DNA from: an uncultured Bacilli bacterium
GTDB lineage: Bacteria > Bacillota_I > Bacilli_A > RF39 > UBA660
Assembly (NCBI GenBank): GCA_947625715.1
Contig: CANQPR010000029.1
Location: forward strand, 1-14,364
Direction: 5' to 3'
DNA length: 14,364 nt
Positions 13,730 to 14,364 of the stretch are shown one piece after another. Under the pieces are notes generated by a model. It saw nothing but the letters and a program-made list of their open reading frames with translations, did no database searches and was not told where the DNA came from. How positions within the stretch are numbered: the stretch's first letter is position 1; every line of letters starts with the position of its first letter. A program made the position numbers and the translations under genes.

Positions 13730-14364
13730 TTAATTTATTTTCTTTATAGGATGTCTGATTACTGTCTTTAATTTACTTACATCACATTTTCTTGGATCAC
13801 TTAAATATATTTCGTGATGGTATCTTGTATCAGTTATATCTAAATCATATCCATTTTCTTTCATATATTCGTGCATTAAATTAACTGTCGTAGGTTCATC
13901 ATCATAAGAACCTAAATGCATACATTGAACACATAATCCCTCGTCATAAGTTAAAAATTCAACTCTTGAAAAATCTTGGTTTTTCTTTTTAGTTGCTTCT
14001 TCAATCGCCCAATCAAAGTCTGCTTTTGTTACAAAGTCTGGTAATCTAATAATTGATATAAAGTGCATAGCATTTTTATTATTATAATCAATAGTTCCAT
14101 TCATACCATCTTGCCACCAAAAACCTTCAAGTGGTGGAACAACATATTCAAAGAATCCATCTATTTTATGAATTCCTTTATAACTCATCTTTATTGTATA
14201 TGCCACTCCATATAGTAAACCTATGGTGTTTTGATAATCGCTATTTTCTTCATTCGGATTTCCTGTTCCTCTTACTGCAATATAATTCATTTTTGGTATC
14301 TTAACAATGCTAGGTTTGTTTTTAGGCATATAATATTCTTTATATTCTTTTTTAAAATCAAAAG
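13730..14364 (-). CDS. GyrI-like small-molecule-binding protein (5' end outside window)
   Basis: At least 210 residues of a single-domain GyrI-like protein. An ATG lies at 14329, but the frame stays open to the window edge, and the extra codons FDFKKEYKEYY are the normal N-terminus of this family as I recall it. Probably only one or two codons are missing. Family marks: MPKNKPSIVKIPKM, a RGTGNPN turn, PPLEGFWW, and the C-terminal YHHEIYLSDPRK and LKTVIRHP. Such proteins bind small hydrophobic or cationic compounds, and some relatives have been reported to hydrolyse cyclopropane-containing toxins. It has its own terminator and is probably cargo of the element, separate from the transfer operon. 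Confidence 0.85.
   Translation of the reverse strand, partial: FDFKKEYKEYYMPKNKPSIVKIPKMNYIAVRGTGNPNEENSDYQNTIGLLYGVAYTIKMSYKGIHKIDGFFEYVVPPLEGFWWQDGMNGTIDYNNKNAMHFISIIRLPDFVTKADFDWAIEEATKKKNQDFSRVEFLTYDEGLCVQCMHLGSYDDEPTTVNLMHEYMKENGYDLDITDTRYHHEIYLSDPRKCDVSKLKTVIRHPIKKIN

Larger units (their letters stand above)
7715..14364. mobile_element. Left end of an integrative element inserted in tRNA-Trp (incomplete)
   Basis: Bounded on the left by the tRNA-Trp fragment and open at the right edge of the window. Contents in order from the attachment site: inverted repeats, integrase, excisionase-like protein, a nine-gene co-directional operon in all with ArdC, and a GyrI-like gene. No capsid, relaxase, coupling ATPase or replication gene is visible here, so phage, ICE or mobilisable element cannot be told apart; ArdC favours conjugative transfer. 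It differs from the flanking chromosome in using ATA start codons. Confidence 0.85.

Noticed and set aside
7715..14364. A general code change with ATA read as Met in the element
   Set aside because: ATA occurs freely at positions that look like Ile, and ATG remains in use for internal Met; only the initiation position is affected.
7715..14364. An element-encoded initiator tRNA inside this window
   Set aside because: I looked for T-arm (GGTTC-A/G-A) and acceptor patterns on both strands and found only the tRNA-Trp fragment. It may lie outside the window.

Overview
The DNA is very AT-rich, uses TGA as a stop and TGG for Trp (standard bacterial code), and carries GGAGG-type ribosome binding sites. 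This points to a low-GC Bacillota (Firmicutes); I cannot name a genus from the sequence.

Two unlike regions meet near position 7,715. Left (1-7,714) is ordinary chromosome: an AAA/DUF4143 ATPase, a two-gene operon for small surface proteins, and a giant MMPL/RND-family transporter with a divergently transcribed TetR-type regulator. All of these start with ATG or TTG. Right (7,715 to the window end) is one end of an integrated mobile element. Its boundary is a 45-nt copy of the 3' part of a tRNA-Trp gene (anticodon loop to CCA, 7,715-7,759), still followed by the tRNA's terminator. Next come attP-like inverted repeats, a tyrosine recombinase, an excisionase-like protein, and a tightly packed co-directional operon that includes an ArdC-type anti-restriction protein, a DUF4375/DMP19-like acidic protein and several unrecognised proteins. 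A GyrI-like gene with its own terminator sits at the right edge. The other end of the element, with the restored tRNA-Trp, must lie beyond the window.

The most striking observation is how the element's genes start. Seven of the nine genes in the integrase-excisionase-ArdC operon have no ATG/GTG/TTG at the position set by their ribosome binding site. They have ATA, 7 nt (five genes) or 8 nt (two genes) after GGAGG. Four of the seven continue with GAA. Two of these ATA codons overlap the upstream stop as ATAG, the counterpart of the familiar ATGA stop/start overlap. One gene (12,254-12,673, 139 codons) contains no Met codon and is invisible to normal gene calling; the excisionase also has none. 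Inside the other genes ATG is still used, so ATA has not simply replaced ATG. The two genes that do start with ATG are both attached to the preceding gene by an ATGA overlap. I infer that this element initiates translation systematically at AUA, perhaps through an element-encoded or specially modified initiator tRNA, or in a host state of relaxed start-codon selection. No tRNA gene for this is present in the window.

The operon appears to work as a transfer/establishment module: anti-restriction and DNA-mimic-like proteins first, excisionase and integrase last. Several otherwise unrelated proteins also end in a similar Ile/Val-Lys/Asn-Ile tail.
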